Below, piece after piece: positions 57,241-58,000 of a DNA stretch of 58,000 bases; positions within the stretch are counted from its first letter, which is position 1; each line of letters opens with the position of its first letter. A program made the translations under genes and the position numbers. The stretch comes from Adiantum capillus-veneris (taxonomy: Eukaryota > Streptophyta > Polypodiopsida > Polypodiales > Pteridaceae): the NCBI GenBank assembly GCA_014529385.2, contig CM043959.1, positions 9,824,809 to 9,882,808 on the forward strand, given 5' to 3'. Under the pieces are notes generated by a model. That model saw only the letters and a program-made list of their open reading frames with translations, had not been told where the DNA came from and made no database searches.

Positions 57241-58000
57241 CGGGTAATACATTAAGGAAGTCATGGTGTCCTTTGTAAGCATATGTGCTTGTATCTTTGA
57301 TCCTTAACTCCGACAATCTGTTGTGACATATTCTAGATGTGGTAGCATAAACAAATTTAAAATAATAATAATCATCACCTTACGTAGGTTCCATGACTAT
57401 CATTGGCCAATTAAAACATTGAAGACCACAGTAAAATTAGAGACGATGATCACGATCCAAGAGCTTGGTTGATGAAGTCGGATACTCCTCGACTGCAAGG
57501 TATCCATGGGGTTGTGCTATCATAAACTCTGGGATGCTTAGGCTCATCGACACAACACGATATTGAATTTTATCAAATCATTATTATAATTTTGGCTAGG
57601 TAGTGTTAATCTCCTCATCACTGGTTTTTGGATAATGTAATAGTTACTCATTTCTTTGCTTTCCACCTGTAGTAAAACTAAAAATAAACGTGGATACAAT
57701 TAATTTTTTACACGCCTTGGGTCAAATTAAAGCAAAGAATCCTTCCACATTGCTGATAGGTCCTTTCCTTTTATCTCTTTTAAATAGTCTGAATTATATA
57801 AATATGTACAATTCGTAAACCAAGTAGATTCAACCAAGTGAGAAACCTCGCGTTAATTGACCAAAAACCACCCCATTTTATTGCTTGATTTTGACCAAGT
57901 CAGGTAGTGAGTGATCTTGGTGTTGTACTTTTGATATTCTTCTTAAAGATCAGACTATAGTTACGACTAGGCAGAACCCTACCATTCAGAGTGAGTGTAA
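57241..58000. other. AT-rich sequence to the right edge, nothing recognised
   Basis: No open frame longer than 60 codons, no satellite core and no LTR signal were noticed. Confidence 0.4.

Overview
This window is nuclear DNA from a land plant with a repeat-rich genome. The evidence is GT-AG introns, LTR retrotransposons primed by plant initiator tRNA-Met and tRNA-Asp, TATA-type LTR promoters, very long minisatellite arrays, and a DUF7869-type transposase-like gene of a kind I associate with seedless plants. I cannot name the species. A fern, lycophyte or bryophyte fits better than a crop angiosperm, but this is inference.

Layout. (1) 1-30.9 kb is dominated by minisatellite arrays that share a 20-bp core (AAGGTCCACCACTTGTCCAA or its complement). 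The core reads in one orientation at 1-6 kb and in the other at 8.4-30.9 kb. At 14.7-23.6 kb about 50-bp monomers form higher-order units of 425-450 bp. At 25.6-30.9 kb there is a 2.3-kb tandem duplication plus about 368-bp units. (2) Minus-strand genes lie among these arrays: two FCP1/NIF (HAD-fold) phosphatase-like sequences at 2.2-3.0 and 7.0-8.2 kb, and a long split gene at 14.6-8.8 kb. The long gene has a ParB-like 'DGQH' segment at its N-terminal end and appears to splice across a 2.4-2.6 kb satellite intron to a SET domain. The 7.0-8.2 kb gene and the long gene carry many single-base frameshifts while the reading frames around them stay coherent. (3) 31.0-34.2 kb, plus strand: a 1075-codon DUF7869-type DDE transposase-like gene, open except for one in-frame TGA. 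(4) 34.4-48.0 kb, minus strand: what looks like a large LTR-retrotransposon derivative. It has a PBS for tRNA-Asp at 48.0 kb, an LTR to its right with a TATA box, a leader carrying repeated 24-bp palindromes, and a run of unrecognised ORFs. A Ty3/gypsy chromovirus-like element (40.0-47.0 kb) is nested in the leader. It has an unusual LTR-internal-LTR-internal-LTR structure and a single GGTTT target-site duplication. (5) 48-58 kb: the LTR of the large element, a CATGGTATCA minisatellite, a 142-bp solo LTR with PBS, a decayed second Ty3/gypsy element (PR-RT-RH-IN, minus strand), G-rich low-complexity sequence, and ordinary AT-rich sequence.

How it fits together. Apart from the transposase-like gene, almost every coding sequence is visibly broken, so the window reads as a transposon graveyard. 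The most interesting possibilities are the ParB-like/SET gene embedded in satellite, the shared core that links all the arrays, and the palindrome array in the leader of the large LTR element. I saw no tRNA or rRNA gene and no CRISPR array. All domain names are from reading motifs; no database search was possible.
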